Part shown: piece by piece, positions 6,986-16,260 of the stretch
How the letters are laid out: each line of letters begins with the position of its first letter
How positions within the stretch are numbered: position 1 is the first letter of the stretch
Assembly (NCBI GenBank): GCA_003149935.1
Contig: QAMH01000006.1
Span: 422,121 to 486,120 of the forward strand
DNA from: Coriobacteriia bacterium
GTDB taxonomy: Bacteria; Actinomycetota; Coriobacteriia; Coriobacteriales; QAMH01
DNA length: 64,000 nucleotides
Direction of reading: 5' to 3'
The notes under the pieces: generated by a model
The model's input: only the letters and a program-made list of their open reading frames with translations
What the model was told of the DNA's origin: nothing
The model's database searches: none
Made by a program: the position numbers and the translations under genes

Positions 6986-7485
6986 GAAGCGCTCCCGATG
7001 GCGCGCATGCCATGCACGGCCCTACGGTCGAGCATGCGCAAGAGATGCGTGTGCAGCGGATCTGTCCCGGATTGCGGGACGACGAGAATGGCATCCATCC
7101 CCACACGATGCGCCCCCAGGACATCCGTATACGATTGGTCGCCGATCATGACGGCCTGATTGCAGGCGACGCCAAGCATCGCGCAAGCCTGCACGTATCC
7201 ACGCGTGAAGGGCTTCATCGCATTGCGCACGAGGGGAACGTCGAGCGTACGTGCCGCTTCAAGCGTGCGCTTGCGCCCGCTGTTGGAGACGAGCGCCACG
7301 CCAAGACCGGCGTCCTCGAGCGAACGCACCCAGGCGATAACCTCAGGCGCCAGCGTATCGGCCCCGCGTGGCTGCAAGGTATTGTCGAGGTCAAGCAGCA
7401 CCGCGCGGTACCCGTGCTCGACAAGCGCGCTCGGCTCGATGTCGAGCACGGACACGTAATACGCATCTGGCCTCATGCCCAGCAT
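6982..7485 (-). CDS. yqeG: YqeG-family HAD IIIA phosphatase
   Basis: A 167-residue HAD-superfamily protein of the YqeG type. Motif I is LLDLDNTLQPRG (Asp nucleophile near residue 32), motif II is SNSG, and motif III is MIGDQSYTDVLGA. The substrate is unknown; relatives are annotated as predicted phosphatases next to aroE or ribosome-assembly genes. It lies three bases after mltG and overlaps aroE by four bases, so it is in the ruvX-mltG-yqeG-aroE operon. An alternative ATG three codons further in is possible. Confidence 0.88.
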   Translation of the reverse strand: MLGMRPDAYYVSVLDIEPSALVEHGYRAVLLDLDNTLQPRGADTLAPEVIAWVRSLEDAGLGVALVSNSGRKRTLEAARTLDVPLVRNAMKPFTRGYVQACAMLGVACNQAVMIGDQSYTDVLGAHRVGMDAILVVPQSGTDPLHTHLLRMLDRRAVHGMRAIGSAS

Positions 7486-7488
7486 CGC

Positions 7489-8571
7489 CTAGTCACCGTA
7501 CTGCGCCCAGGCGGCGTTGAAATCGGCATCATTGTCGAAGAACATCGTCTTCCCCTCCCTATTGGAGAAGAAGAAGTACAGGTAGTTCACATCGGCGGGA
7601 CTTGCCGCGGCCTGGATGGTCGACACGGAGGGGTTGCATATGGGGCCAGCCGGCAAGCCGAAGTGGCTTGGGTTACGCGTGTTGTAGGGACTATCGCTTG
7701 CCAGGTCGGCGGCAGTGAGCTCCTCGGTCATGTCCTTGCCCACGGCATAATAGGTAGTCACGTCACTGCCCAGGGTGATGCCGTCGCGCAGTCGGTTGTA
7801 GAAGACGGCGGCAATGGGGGCCTTATCACTTTCGGCCTGGTATTCCTTCTCGACCATGGAGGCAAGCGTCACCACATCGTAGAGCGTGAGGTTCTTCGAA
7901 GCGGCGTAGCTCATGTCAACGGTGGCGATCTGCGCGGCAAACTGGTCGAGCATCATGCGGATGATATCGTCAGCCGTGGCCGAAGGATCGACGCGATAGG
8001 TGTCCGGGTACAGGAAGCCCTCCATCGAGTTGTTGTACACGCCTTCGAGGAAGGGGTACTCGGCAACGTAGTCGGAGGCCTTCTGCGTCTGCGCGTAGAA
8101 ATCATCGGCGTCTATGCCGCAGGTCGATTCGACCTTATCGGCAATCTGACGTAGATTGAAGCCCTCGGGGATAACAAGCTGCCTGCCCGTCTGGCCATTG
8201 GCAAGCATCTTGATGATGTTGTCAAGGTCATCGCCGCCAATCATCACGTAGGAGCCCGATTGCAGACTCGCAGCCTGGTTGAGCTGCTTGACGCGATTCG
8301 TGAAGGCGTTCGCTGAGCCGATGACGCCATCATCGACGAGTATCGAGGCGATCTTGTCGGTCGAGGAGCCAGCGGGAATCACGACCGTGATTTCCTCACC
8401 CTGCTTTACCTCTCCCGTCTTGTCGCCAAAGAAGTTCTGGTAGGCAAAGAAGCCGGCAATGATAGCGAGGACAATGACTACGATCAGGCCGATGATGAGT
8501 CCACGCTTGCGCGACTTTCCCTTGCGCTTCTCCGTGTAGTTTGACGGTGCATAATGCTGACCCTGGGTCAT
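7489..8571 (-). CDS. mltG: Endolytic murein transglycosylase MltG
   Basis: A 360-residue YceG-like protein. A basic cytoplasmic tail of about 24 residues precedes one transmembrane helix (about 25-45). A LysM-like region and the YceG catalytic domain follow. The catalytic glutamate lies in ASMVEKEYQ, with the family motifs VFYNRL and PYNTRNPSHFGLPAGPICNP. The enzyme cleaves nascent peptidoglycan strands and is thought to set glycan length. The start overlaps the ruvX stop by four bases. Confidence 0.95.
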   Translation of the reverse strand: MTQGQHYAPSNYTEKRKGKSRKRGLIIGLIVVIVLAIIAGFFAYQNFFGDKTGEVKQGEEITVVIPAGSSTDKIASILVDDGVIGSANAFTNRVKQLNQAASLQSGSYVMIGGDDLDNIIKMLANGQTGRQLVIPEGFNLRQIADKVESTCGIDADDFYAQTQKASDYVAEYPFLEGVYNNSMEGFLYPDTYRVDPSATADDIIRMMLDQFAAQIATVDMSYAASKNLTLYDVVTLASMVEKEYQAESDKAPIAAVFYNRLRDGITLGSDVTTYYAVGKDMTEELTAADLASDSPYNTRNPSHFGLPAGPICNPSVSTIQAAASPADVNYLYFFFSNREGKTMFFDNDADFNAAWAQYGD

Positions 8572-8999
8572 CGTTCCTCCATCTTGTACTCACTATTCGC
8601 GGCAAGCCAGGTCTCGAGAAAGAGCGAGGCGGCCACGCTGTCGATCTTGCCGCGCATCTCGCGCTCGGAAAGCCCTTGCGCGCGAAGCACGCGCTTTGCC
8701 TCCGCACTGCTCAGGCGCTCGTCGGCAAACTCGAGCGGCACGCCGCAGCTTTGCGCGATGCGCTCGGCAAGCTCGCGAATACGCGTCGCTTGCTGGCCCG
8801 TAGCCCCCCGCATGGTCTTGGGAAGACCGCAGACGAGCAAGTCCGGCTCGTTATCCTGCACGAGCATGCGCCAGGGTTGCGCGTTGTCAATCACCTCTTG
8901 GGCATTCATGACCCGCAACGGCATGGCAAGGCCCGTCGTCGTATCGGCAACGGCAACGCCGATACGCTTCTCCCCTATGTCAAGCCCCAGGACTCGCAT
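8568..8999 (-). CDS. ruvX: Putative Holliday junction resolvase RuvX/YqgF
   Basis: A 143-residue RNase H-fold protein of the YqgF family. It begins MRVLGLDIGEKRIGVAVAD, with the first catalytic Asp at residue 7. It also has VCGLPKTMRG and FADERLSS, a typical second acidic site, near residue 95. The family acts in 16S rRNA 5'-end maturation and has been proposed as a Holliday junction resolvase. It lies eight bases after alaS, the common alaS-ruvX-mltG order. Confidence 0.93.
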   Translation of the reverse strand: MRVLGLDIGEKRIGVAVADTTTGLAMPLRVMNAQEVIDNAQPWRMLVQDNEPDLLVCGLPKTMRGATGQQATRIRELAERIAQSCGVPLEFADERLSSAEAKRVLRAQGLSEREMRGKIDSVAASLFLETWLAANSEYKMEER

Positions 9000-9007
9000 A
9001 CGTACGG

Positions 9008-11653
9008 CTAGATGCCGAAGAGCTCCTTCGCCTTCTCGATAGCCGCCGGTATGCCCTCGGCGTTCTTTCCGCCTGCCTGGGCCATCGCGGGCTTGCCGCC
9101 GCCACCGCCACCGATGAGCGGCGCGACGTTCGCGATAACGTCCTTGGCGTTAAAGCCGGCATCGACGGCATCCTGCGTGCCGGCAGCCAACATGAGCGGG
9201 TTTCCGCCCTCGGGATTGCGCGCGAAGAGCACGACGGCAAAGGGCTCACCGCCAGCACGTTGTTTGACGATGTCCCACATCTCGCGCATGCCCTGGACAA
9301 CGGACTCGCCCAAATCGGCAACGATGAGCTTGTAGCCATCGACCTGAGCCGCTGCCTTGACGAAATCGGTGACGCTGCCCTCGGCAGCCGCCTTCATGCG
9401 GCGTTTGCGCATGCTTTCGAGCTCGTCGAGCTGCGCCTGCATCTTCGCGACGCGCTCGGAGACGTCGAGGGGCGGCACCTTGAGGAAGCGCGCGGTCTCG
9501 CGCAGCTCTTCCTCCATGCGCGACATGTACTCGTAGGCCTTGATGCTCGTCACGGCCTCGAGACGGCGCGTGTTGGCGCCAATCGAGCTCTCCTGCGTGA
9601 TCTTGAACAGGCCGATCTCGCTCGTGTTTCCCACATGCGTACCGCCGCAGAGCTCCTTGGAGAAGGTACCCGTCTCGATGACGCGAACGAACTCGCCGTA
9701 CTTCTCGCCGAAGAGCGCGAGGACGCCCGCCTCGCGTGCGGCGGTAAGCGAAGTCTCGTAGGCGTATACGGGCAGATCGGACATGATGATGTTGTTGCAG
9801 ATGCGCTCGACCTCGAGGATCTGCTCGTGCGTCATGGGCTCGAAATGCGTGAAGTCAAAACGCAGCCTGTCAGGTGCGACGAGCGAACCGGCCTGCTTGA
9901 TATGCTCGCCGAGCACCTCGGTGAGCGCGCGCTGCAGGATATGCGTCGCCGTGTGGTTGCGGGCGATGAGTGCGCGACGGCGCTTGTCGATGGCGGCGTG
10001 CACGACGTCATCCTTGTGCAAGGAGCCTGACGTGACCGTGCCGTAGTGGACGGGCAGGCCCTCCTCCGGGCGCTTCGTGTCATCGATGACGATGGTGCCG
10101 AGCTCGCTCGTGATGGTGCCGGTGTCTCCCACCTGGCCACCCATCTCGCCATAGAACGGCGTCTTGTCGAGCACGATGGCGACCTCGTCGCCTTCGTTGG
10201 CCTCATCCACAATAGCGCCATCGACGATGATGTCGACGATGCGTGCGTCGCACTCGTCATCCTTGTAGCCCACGAACTCGCTTGGCCCATGCACGTCGAG
10301 GATGTGCGTGAAGATGTCGCCGAAACCATCCCAGGCCTCGTCGTTGCGCGCCGCACGCGCACGCTCGCGCTGCGCGGTCATCTCGCGCTCGAAGCCCTCC
10401 ATATCGACGCTAATCCCGTGCTCAAGGCAAATCTCGGCGGTGAGCTCGACGGGGAAGCCGTAGGTATCATGCAGCGTGAAGGCGGCGACGCCATCGAGCA
10501 CGTCACCCTCGCTCATATCCTCGATGGCCTCCTCGAGGTAATGCATGCCCGTATCGATCGTGCGATTGAAGCGCTCCTCCTCGGAAAGCAGAACCTTCTC
10601 GATGAGGGCCTTGTTCTCGATGATCTCCGGGTATACCGCGCCCATCTCCGTGCAGATGGCATCGAGGAAACTCTTGAGAAAGGGACCTTCGATGCCGATG
10701 AGACGACCATGGCGCACGGCGCGGCGCAGCAAACGGCGCAGAACGTATCCGCGTCCCTCGTTGGAGGGCAGGATGCCGTCGCCAATCATGAAGACGATGG
10801 CGCGGGAATGGTCGGCCATGATGCGCAACGAGAGATCCGTGAGCTCGTCATCGCCATAGTGGCGACCGCTCAGGCGCTCACCCACCTCGATGAGGCCATG
10901 GAGGATGTCGGTGTCGAAGTTGGAGCTCACGCCCTGCATGATGGCGGCCATGCGCTCGAGACCGAGGCCCGTATCGATGTTCTTCTTCTCGAGCGGAATC
11001 ATCGTGCCATCTTCCTGGCGGTCAAACTGCGTGAAGACGAGGTTCCAGTACTCGAGGAAGCGATCGCAATCGCAGCCGGGTTTGCAATCCGGGCTGCCGC
11101 AACCGACGTCCTCGCCTTGGTCGTAGTAGAGCTCGGAGCACGGACCGCAGGGGCCGGTGGGACCGGCGACCCAGAAGTTGTCGTCAGCGCCAAGGCGCGA
11201 GATGTGGTCTGCCGGGACGCCGACTTCCTGCCAGATGTCGGCGGTCTCCTCGTCCTCCTCGTATATCGTGACATAGATGCGATCGGGATCGAGGCCGAGC
11301 ACGTCAACGGAGAACTCATAGGCCCAGGCGCACATTTCCTTCTTGAAGTATGCGCCGAAGCTGAAGTTGCCGAGCATCTCGAAGAACGAGAGATGACGGC
11401 CATCCGTGCCGATGATGTCGATGTCATTGGTGCGCACGCACTTCTGCGCGGTGGTCGTGCCCACGTAGCGGGGATCAAGGTGCTTTTGCTGCAGGAAGTA
11501 GGGCTTGAACTGCACCATGCCCGCAACGGTGAGCAGCAAGGATGGGTCATCGGGGATGAGCGAGGAAGACGGCCAGCGTTGGCAGCCTTTTTCCTCGAAG
11601 AAATTCAGGTATGCCTCGCGAATCTCTGCGGACGTGATGGGTTTGGACGCCAT
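9008..11653 (-). CDS. alaS: Alanyl-tRNA synthetase
   Basis: An 881-residue class II alanine-tRNA ligase of normal length. The catalytic domain is N-terminal, with TVAGMVQFKPYF near residue 42. An insert with CxxxCxCDRFLEYWNL (about 190-205) follows. The editing domain has the zinc and active-site motifs NHTATHILQRAL and CGGTHVGNTSEIG, and the C-terminal domain contains the glycine-rich GGGGGGKPAMAQAGG. The ATG at 11653 has GGAG at good spacing. It heads the alaS-ruvX-mltG-yqeG-aroE run. Confidence 0.98.
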   Translation of the reverse strand: MASKPITSAEIREAYLNFFEEKGCQRWPSSSLIPDDPSLLLTVAGMVQFKPYFLQQKHLDPRYVGTTTAQKCVRTNDIDIIGTDGRHLSFFEMLGNFSFGAYFKKEMCAWAYEFSVDVLGLDPDRIYVTIYEEDEETADIWQEVGVPADHISRLGADDNFWVAGPTGPCGPCSELYYDQGEDVGCGSPDCKPGCDCDRFLEYWNLVFTQFDRQEDGTMIPLEKKNIDTGLGLERMAAIMQGVSSNFDTDILHGLIEVGERLSGRHYGDDELTDLSLRIMADHSRAIVFMIGDGILPSNEGRGYVLRRLLRRAVRHGRLIGIEGPFLKSFLDAICTEMGAVYPEIIENKALIEKVLLSEEERFNRTIDTGMHYLEEAIEDMSEGDVLDGVAAFTLHDTYGFPVELTAEICLEHGISVDMEGFEREMTAQRERARAARNDEAWDGFGDIFTHILDVHGPSEFVGYKDDECDARIVDIIVDGAIVDEANEGDEVAIVLDKTPFYGEMGGQVGDTGTITSELGTIVIDDTKRPEEGLPVHYGTVTSGSLHKDDVVHAAIDKRRRALIARNHTATHILQRALTEVLGEHIKQAGSLVAPDRLRFDFTHFEPMTHEQILEVERICNNIIMSDLPVYAYETSLTAAREAGVLALFGEKYGEFVRVIETGTFSKELCGGTHVGNTSEIGLFKITQESSIGANTRRLEAVTSIKAYEYMSRMEEELRETARFLKVPPLDVSERVAKMQAQLDELESMRKRRMKAAAEGSVTDFVKAAAQVDGYKLIVADLGESVVQGMREMWDIVKQRAGGEPFAVVLFARNPEGGNPLMLAAGTQDAVDAGFNAKDVIANVAPLIGGGGGGKPAMAQAGGKNAEGIPAAIEKAKELFGI

Positions 11654-11699
11654 GATGCTCCTTGCTTGTTCGTGCTTCTATAGGGATATGAGATACGTG

Positions 11700-12353
11700 T
11701 TACGCGGTTTTGGTCGAGGTGGCCGCAGCCTCGTCATGCTCTTCCTGAGCAGGCGCATGCGGAACAGCCTGACCGCTTTCCTCGATGACGATGTCGACTT
11801 CCTCGACTACCACGCCCTCGGCTGCAGTATCTGCGGCCTGCTGGGCGGCGGCCTTCATCGCCTCGTCATCGGCAGGGCTCGTCTGCGACTGGGCGTCTTG
11901 CGCGGGTTGCTCGTCCGTCTCGCGCGCACCACCGATGGGATAGACTAGACGCTCCTGCTTCACCTTGTTGCTGCGCTTGGTGCCAAGCGAACCGCGAATG
12001 CGATCGACGATCGAGGTCACGGCCTCGGCAGGTGCGGAGGTCACGGCATCGACCGTAGTGGCAGCCTTGCCAGCGACATCGGTGATCTGCTCGACGTCCT
12101 CAAGTATGGCGTCAACGCGCAGCATCTCGAGATTGACCGTATCGAGCATGAGCTCGGCCTTGTCTACCATGGGATTGACCTTGGTAAGCGCAGGCGCAAC
12201 CTCTTTCTCGGCGTCAGCTGCGATGTTCTGGACCGACTTCATCGTCACGCTCGCACGGTAGAGGATGATGATGAGAAAGACGAGGGCAACGATGCCCAGA
12301 ATAACGAGTACGGCTGCCGCGAACGGCCATGCCTGTGAAAGAAAGTCTCCCAT
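11700..12353 (-). CDS. DUF948-like membrane-anchored protein
   Basis: A 217-residue protein with one N-terminal transmembrane helix (about residues 8-32). A helical region of the DUF948 kind follows (VTMKSVQNIAADAEKEV...), with a tail rich in Ala, Glu and Gln. The ATG at 12353 has GGGGG six bases upstream; a TTG four codons earlier would absorb that ribosome-binding site and is rejected. Family members are often found near alaS or cell-wall genes, but their role is unknown. It ends 46 bases before alaS. Confidence 0.8.
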   Translation of the reverse strand: MGDFLSQAWPFAAAVLVILGIVALVFLIIILYRASVTMKSVQNIAADAEKEVAPALTKVNPMVDKAELMLDTVNLEMLRVDAILEDVEQITDVAGKAATTVDAVTSAPAEAVTSIVDRIRGSLGTKRSNKVKQERLVYPIGGARETDEQPAQDAQSQTSPADDEAMKAAAQQAADTAAEGVVVEEVDIVIEESGQAVPHAPAQEEHDEAAATSTKTA

Positions 12354-12493
12354 GAAAGCCCCCAAAATCGTATCGGGTTCACGTGTGCATATACAGACCT
12401 AGATGATAGCGCAGTTTGCCCCGCTTGCGAAACGCGATGTCCCCTTTTGCGCATAAAGAATCCGCTTGGCATGCGTGCAGGCGGGCAGCCAAC

Positions 12494-13786
12494 CTACTCC
12501 TCTGGCGGGAAGCGGAGCTTTTCCCAACCGATGCTGGTCGGCTTGTAGAAGCATCCCCGTTCGAGGCCATCGGGAAGGTATTGCTGTTCCACCTGGGCAT
12601 TCGGGTAGTCATGGGGATACAGATAGGTACCGTAGTTTTCGGAACCGGGACGGTGGCGATCGCGCAGATGCGGCGGAACGCTGCGCAGCGGGCCTTCGCG
12701 CACCTCCTTGAGCGCGGCGTCGATGGCGAGGTAGGCCGCATTGGATTTGGGAGCCAGCGCCATGTAGATGGCTGCCTCGGCCAGGTTGATGCGGCATTCG
12801 GGATATCCGATGCTCTCGGCCGACTTGAATGCCGCCGCGGCGATCGTAATCGCGCGCGGGTCGGCAAGACCCACGTCCTCGCTTGCCAGAATGAAGATGC
12901 GGCGCGCGATGAAGCGCGGGTCCTCTCCGCCCTCGATCATGCGCGCAAGCCAATAGACGGTCGCATCCGGATCGCTGCCACGCATCGACTTGATGAACGC
13001 CGAGATGACATCGTAGTGCGTATCGCCATCCTTGTCATAGGGAAGCTGGCGACGCGGCGATGCCTCGCGAACCTGCTCGACATCGATCTTCTCCCCCGGC
13101 TCCGTGACGGCGGCCGCGATCTCGAGCGTCGTGAGCGCCGTACGGGCATCGCCACCTGCAGTGATGACGATGGCATTGAGCGCGTCATCGGTAATCTCGT
13201 ACTCGTCGGCAAGGCCACGCTCGTCCTCGAGCGCACGCTTGACGAGCATCTTGATGCCGTGATTGCCGATGGGCTTGAGCTCGACGATGCGCGAGCGAGA
13301 GATGAGCGCGGAATTGACCTCGAAGAAGGGATTCTCCGTCGTCGCGCCGACCAGGATTACGATGCGATCTTCGACGGCGTGCAGCAGGGCATCCTGTTGC
13401 GAGCGCGAGAAGCGATGAATCTCGTCGATGAAGAGGATGGTGCGACGCTTGAAGGCAAGGAGCCGCTCCTCTGCCGCCTTGATCTCGCGTCGCAGGTCTG
13501 CCACCGTACCCGAGACGGCCGAGACCTCGACAAAGGCGGCGTTCGTGGAATTGGCGATGACATGCGCGATGGAGGTCTTGCCCGTGCCCGCAGGCCCGAA
13601 GAGGATGACCGAGGAAAGCGTGTCGTTGGCGATCGCGCGTCTGAGCCAGGTGTCCTTGCCAACCGCATCTTCCTGGCCGACAATCTCGTTGAGCGTGCGT
13701 GGACGCATGCGCACGGCAAGCGGAGCCGCCGCAAAACGCGTCTGCCCATCTACTTCGCTGAAGAGCGTGTCCATCGAGCTATCCAT
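12494..13786 (-). CDS. rarA: Replication-associated recombination ATPase RarA
   Basis: A clamp-loader-like AAA+ ATPase of about 430 residues (RarA/MgsA/WRNIP1 family) acting at stalled replication forks. Walker A is GPAGTGKTSI near residue 65, Walker B is LFIDEIHRF, and sensor 1 lies in VGATTENPFFEVN. The C-terminal MgsA domain has LPDGLERGCFY. The start is uncertain: ATG at 13786 or GTG at 13792, neither with a clear ribosome-binding site. It lies between the DUF948 gene and xth. Confidence 0.95.
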   Translation of the reverse strand: MDSSMDTLFSEVDGQTRFAAAPLAVRMRPRTLNEIVGQEDAVGKDTWLRRAIANDTLSSVILFGPAGTGKTSIAHVIANSTNAAFVEVSAVSGTVADLRREIKAAEERLLAFKRRTILFIDEIHRFSRSQQDALLHAVEDRIVILVGATTENPFFEVNSALISRSRIVELKPIGNHGIKMLVKRALEDERGLADEYEITDDALNAIVITAGGDARTALTTLEIAAAVTEPGEKIDVEQVREASPRRQLPYDKDGDTHYDVISAFIKSMRGSDPDATVYWLARMIEGGEDPRFIARRIFILASEDVGLADPRAITIAAAAFKSAESIGYPECRINLAEAAIYMALAPKSNAAYLAIDAALKEVREGPLRSVPPHLRDRHRPGSENYGTYLYPHDYPNAQVEQQYLPDGLERGCFYKPTSIGWEKLRFPPEE

Positions 13787-13842
13787 GGACACATGATACC
13801 GCAGACAGATAATGCCGCGGGGCCGCAGGCATATGCTGATGC

Positions 13843-14604
13843 CTACTCGTCAATATCGAGTACGAGCGACACGGGGCAATGGTCGCTGCCGAAGATATCG
13901 GATTCGATGCCCGCCTCGACCACGGCATCAGCAAGCCCGCTGCTCACGAGGAAGTAGTCGATGCGCCACCCGACATTGCGCTCGCGGGCCTTCATGCGAT
14001 AGCTCCACCAGGAGTAAGCATCCGTAGTATCGGGATGAACGAGGCGGAAGGTGTCGACGAAGCCGCTTGCCAGAAGCTCGTTGAACTTGCCGCGCTCCTC
14101 ATCGGAAAAGCCGGCGTTGCCGACATTCTCCTTGGGACGCGCCAAGTCGATGGGCTCGTGCGCCACATTCATGTCACCGCAGACCACAACGCCCTTCTTC
14201 GCCGCGAGCCCGGCCAGGTACTCGCGGAAGCAGTCCTCGAAATCGCAGCGGTAGTCGATACGTGCTAGCTCGTGCTGTGCGTTGGGCGTGTAGACGCAGA
14301 CGAAGTAGAAGCTCTCGAATTCGAGCGTGATGCTGCGTCCCTCGCAGTCGAAACGGCTGTCGCCGATACCGTAGGAGACGGCAAGGGGCTCGACCTTCGA
14401 GAAGACGGCCGTACCCGAATAGCCCTTCTTTTCCGCATAGCTCCAATACTCGTAGTAGTCATCGTAGTCGAGCGGAGATTGCCCCTCCTGGAGCTTGGTT
14501 TCCTGTATGGCGAAGATGTCCGCGTCAAATGCGCGGAAGATATCGTCGAAGCCCTTCTTGGCAACGGCACGCAGGCCATTGACGTTCCACGACACGAACT
14601 TCAT
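13843..14604 (-). CDS. xth: Exodeoxyribonuclease III
   Basis: A 253-residue AP endonuclease/3'-5' exonuclease of the Xth/ExoA family for base-excision repair. The motifs are MKFVSWNVNGLRA with Asn7, IQETKLQ with the metal-binding Glu34, GDMNVAHEPIDL, and the C-terminal SDHCPVSL with the catalytic His. The length is standard. The ATG at 14604 has AGGGG eight bases upstream. It lies just downstream of a short-chain dehydrogenase-like gene. Confidence 0.96.
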   Translation of the reverse strand: MKFVSWNVNGLRAVAKKGFDDIFRAFDADIFAIQETKLQEGQSPLDYDDYYEYWSYAEKKGYSGTAVFSKVEPLAVSYGIGDSRFDCEGRSITLEFESFYFVCVYTPNAQHELARIDYRCDFEDCFREYLAGLAAKKGVVVCGDMNVAHEPIDLARPKENVGNAGFSDEERGKFNELLASGFVDTFRLVHPDTTDAYSWWSYRMKARERNVGWRIDYFLVSSGLADAVVEAGIESDIFGSDHCPVSLVLDIDE

Positions 14605-14622
14605 GTAATCAACCCCTCAAAT

Positions 14623-15363
14623 CTACGATGCCTCGAGCACCTGGCCCGTGACATGATGTCCCGCCTCATCCGCGAGAAAGAGGCACGTATCCACGAGACT
14701 ATCATATGACGCGGAGAGCGCATCGCATCCCAGAGACGAAAGCGCCTCATCCTGCGCATCGGGAAACTCACGTACCCAACGCTCGAACTGCGCGGTCGCC
14801 GCCCGAGCGCAAACGACGTTGACGGTAATGCCATCGTCGAGCCATTCCCGTGCGGCAACACGGCTGAGACCGGCAAGCGCCTCTACCGCGGCCGCCAGCA
14901 TGCCAAGGCCGGGCTGACCCTGCATCGCCATCCGCGAGCCAAGGTTAATAATCGATCCGTGTACGGCAGCCAAGTGCGGACGGCACTCGCGCATCCAGGT
15001 AAAGGATTCGACGGTGCAGTTCGAGAAGGTCCGCTCGAGGTCTTCGTCACGTGTCGCGCTCAAGAGCTCGGCGCGTGCCACGAGCGAGCAGTTCACGAGC
15101 ACGTCGATGCGGCCGAAGCGGTCCACGATGTCCTGCGTTGCCTTGCGCACGGCCGGCGTGTCCTCATGCGCAACGCGCAATGCCATGACCTCGGTACCCG
15201 TCTCATCGGCAAGCGACCGGGCAAAGTCATTCACGCTCGCATGCGGACCAACGGCTACGATATTAGCGCCTTGCGCCGCAAAGCCAGCGGCGATGGCATG
15301 CGCCATGCTTGCCTGCGCGTCGCATCCGCGCACGATAACGGTCTTGTCGGAAAACGCACTCAT
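14623..15363 (-). CDS. Short-chain dehydrogenase-like protein lacking the catalytic Tyr/Lys
   Basis: A 246-residue Rossmann protein with clear SDR traits: FGRIDVLVNCS, GSIINLGSRMAMQG and a C-terminal FLADEAGHHVTGQVLE. The usual TGxxxGxG cofactor loop is replaced by RGCDAQASMA. Where the YxxxK catalytic pair is expected there is LAAAV (within PGLGMLAAAVEAL). It is therefore probably not a normal oxidoreductase. It may be a pseudoenzyme or an enoyl-reductase-like divergent member; FabI-type proteins also show unusual spacing. ATG 15363 is preferred over the adjacent GTG. It follows the methyltransferase gene by nine bases. Confidence 0.75.
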   Translation of the reverse strand: MSAFSDKTVIVRGCDAQASMAHAIAAGFAAQGANIVAVGPHASVNDFARSLADETGTEVMALRVAHEDTPAVRKATQDIVDRFGRIDVLVNCSLVARAELLSATRDEDLERTFSNCTVESFTWMRECRPHLAAVHGSIINLGSRMAMQGQPGLGMLAAAVEALAGLSRVAAREWLDDGITVNVVCARAATAQFERWVREFPDAQDEALSSLGCDALSASYDSLVDTCLFLADEAGHHVTGQVLEAS

Positions 15364-15372
15364 CACACTTCC

Positions 15373-16191
15373 CTACCTGCAGAGTTGCCAGAACGCGACG
15401 GCGCTTGCGGCGGCGACGTTGAGCGAGTCGACGCCATGCGCCATCGGGATACGCACCGTGTAATCGCAGCGCGCGATCGTCGCGGGAGCTAGCCCATCAC
15501 CTTCGGTCCCGAATATCATCGCGAGCTTCCCCTCGGCGTTAAGCGCCGCATCGTCGAGAGGCACTGACTCATCGCTCAAAGCGAAGGCAGCCGTCTTGAA
15601 CCCAAGTTTATGCAAGCGTTCCATGCCCGCTTGCGGCCAATCACCTGCCACGTCCCCGATGCGCGTCCACGGAATCTGGAAGACCGTGCCCATCGACACG
15701 CGCACTGCTCGACGATAGAGTGGATCGCAGCAAGTCGGCGTCACGAGGACCGCATCGACCTCGAGCGCAGCCGCCGAACGAAAGATGGCACCCACGTTCG
15801 TATGATCGACGATACCCTCGAGCACGGCCACACGCTTGGCATGTGCAAGCAATTCTTCGACCTCGGGCAGCTGGGGACGCCGCATGGCGCAGAGCACACC
15901 GCGCGTCAGCCTGAAGCCCGTAAGGGACTCAAGCACCTCGGCAGGACCCGTGTAGACGGGAATATCGCCACAAGCCGCGATGAGTTCGGCGCAGTCATCA
16001 AGATGCGAGCGATCCATGAGCAGCGAGAGTGGCTGCATGCCGGCATCGAGCGCACGCACTATGACCTTGGGCGACTCAGCGATGAAGATGCCCTTTTCTG
16101 GCTCAAGCCTGTTACGTAGCTGAGCCTCGGTAAGACGTGCGTACACATCCAGCTCGCCCTGGTCCAATGATGTGATTTCGACAAGTTTCAT
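15373..16191 (-). CDS. SpoU/TrmH-family RNA 2'-O-methyltransferase
   Basis: A 272-residue SPOUT methyltransferase. The N-terminal substrate-binding region has LEPEKGIFIAESPKVIVRAL. The trefoil-knot motifs are EGIVDHTNVGAIFRSAAAL (motif 1), LAMIFGTEGDGL (motif 2) and VRIPMAHGVDSLNVAAASAV (motif 3). It should methylate a ribose in rRNA or tRNA; the target is not evident. The ATG at 16191 has no good ribosome-binding site and lies only 16 bases past the rubrerythrin terminator. Leaderless translation, read-through or a later start is possible. Confidence 0.92.
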   Translation of the reverse strand: MKLVEITSLDQGELDVYARLTEAQLRNRLEPEKGIFIAESPKVIVRALDAGMQPLSLLMDRSHLDDCAELIAACGDIPVYTGPAEVLESLTGFRLTRGVLCAMRRPQLPEVEELLAHAKRVAVLEGIVDHTNVGAIFRSAAALEVDAVLVTPTCCDPLYRRAVRVSMGTVFQIPWTRIGDVAGDWPQAGMERLHKLGFKTAAFALSDESVPLDDAALNAEGKLAMIFGTEGDGLAPATIARCDYTVRIPMAHGVDSLNVAAASAVAFWQLCR

Positions 16192-16207
16192 AGCATCACA
16201 AATGAAG

Positions 16208-16237
16208 ACGGGCCACCGGGAAACCCCGATGGCCCGT
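16208..16237 (-). terminator. Terminator of the rubrerythrin gene
   Basis: The hairpin ACGGGCCATCGGGG-tt-CCCGGTGGCCCGT on the minus strand follows the rubrerythrin stop by about 23 bases and is trailed by a moderately T-rich run (CTTCATTTG). Confidence 0.75.
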
Positions 16238-16260
16238 TAGCGTTGCGTGCAGCCGAGCTA

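Noticed and set aside
10046..11683. 545-codon plus-strand frame opposite alaS
   Set aside because: A shadow of alaS codon bias; no domain, no proper start site.
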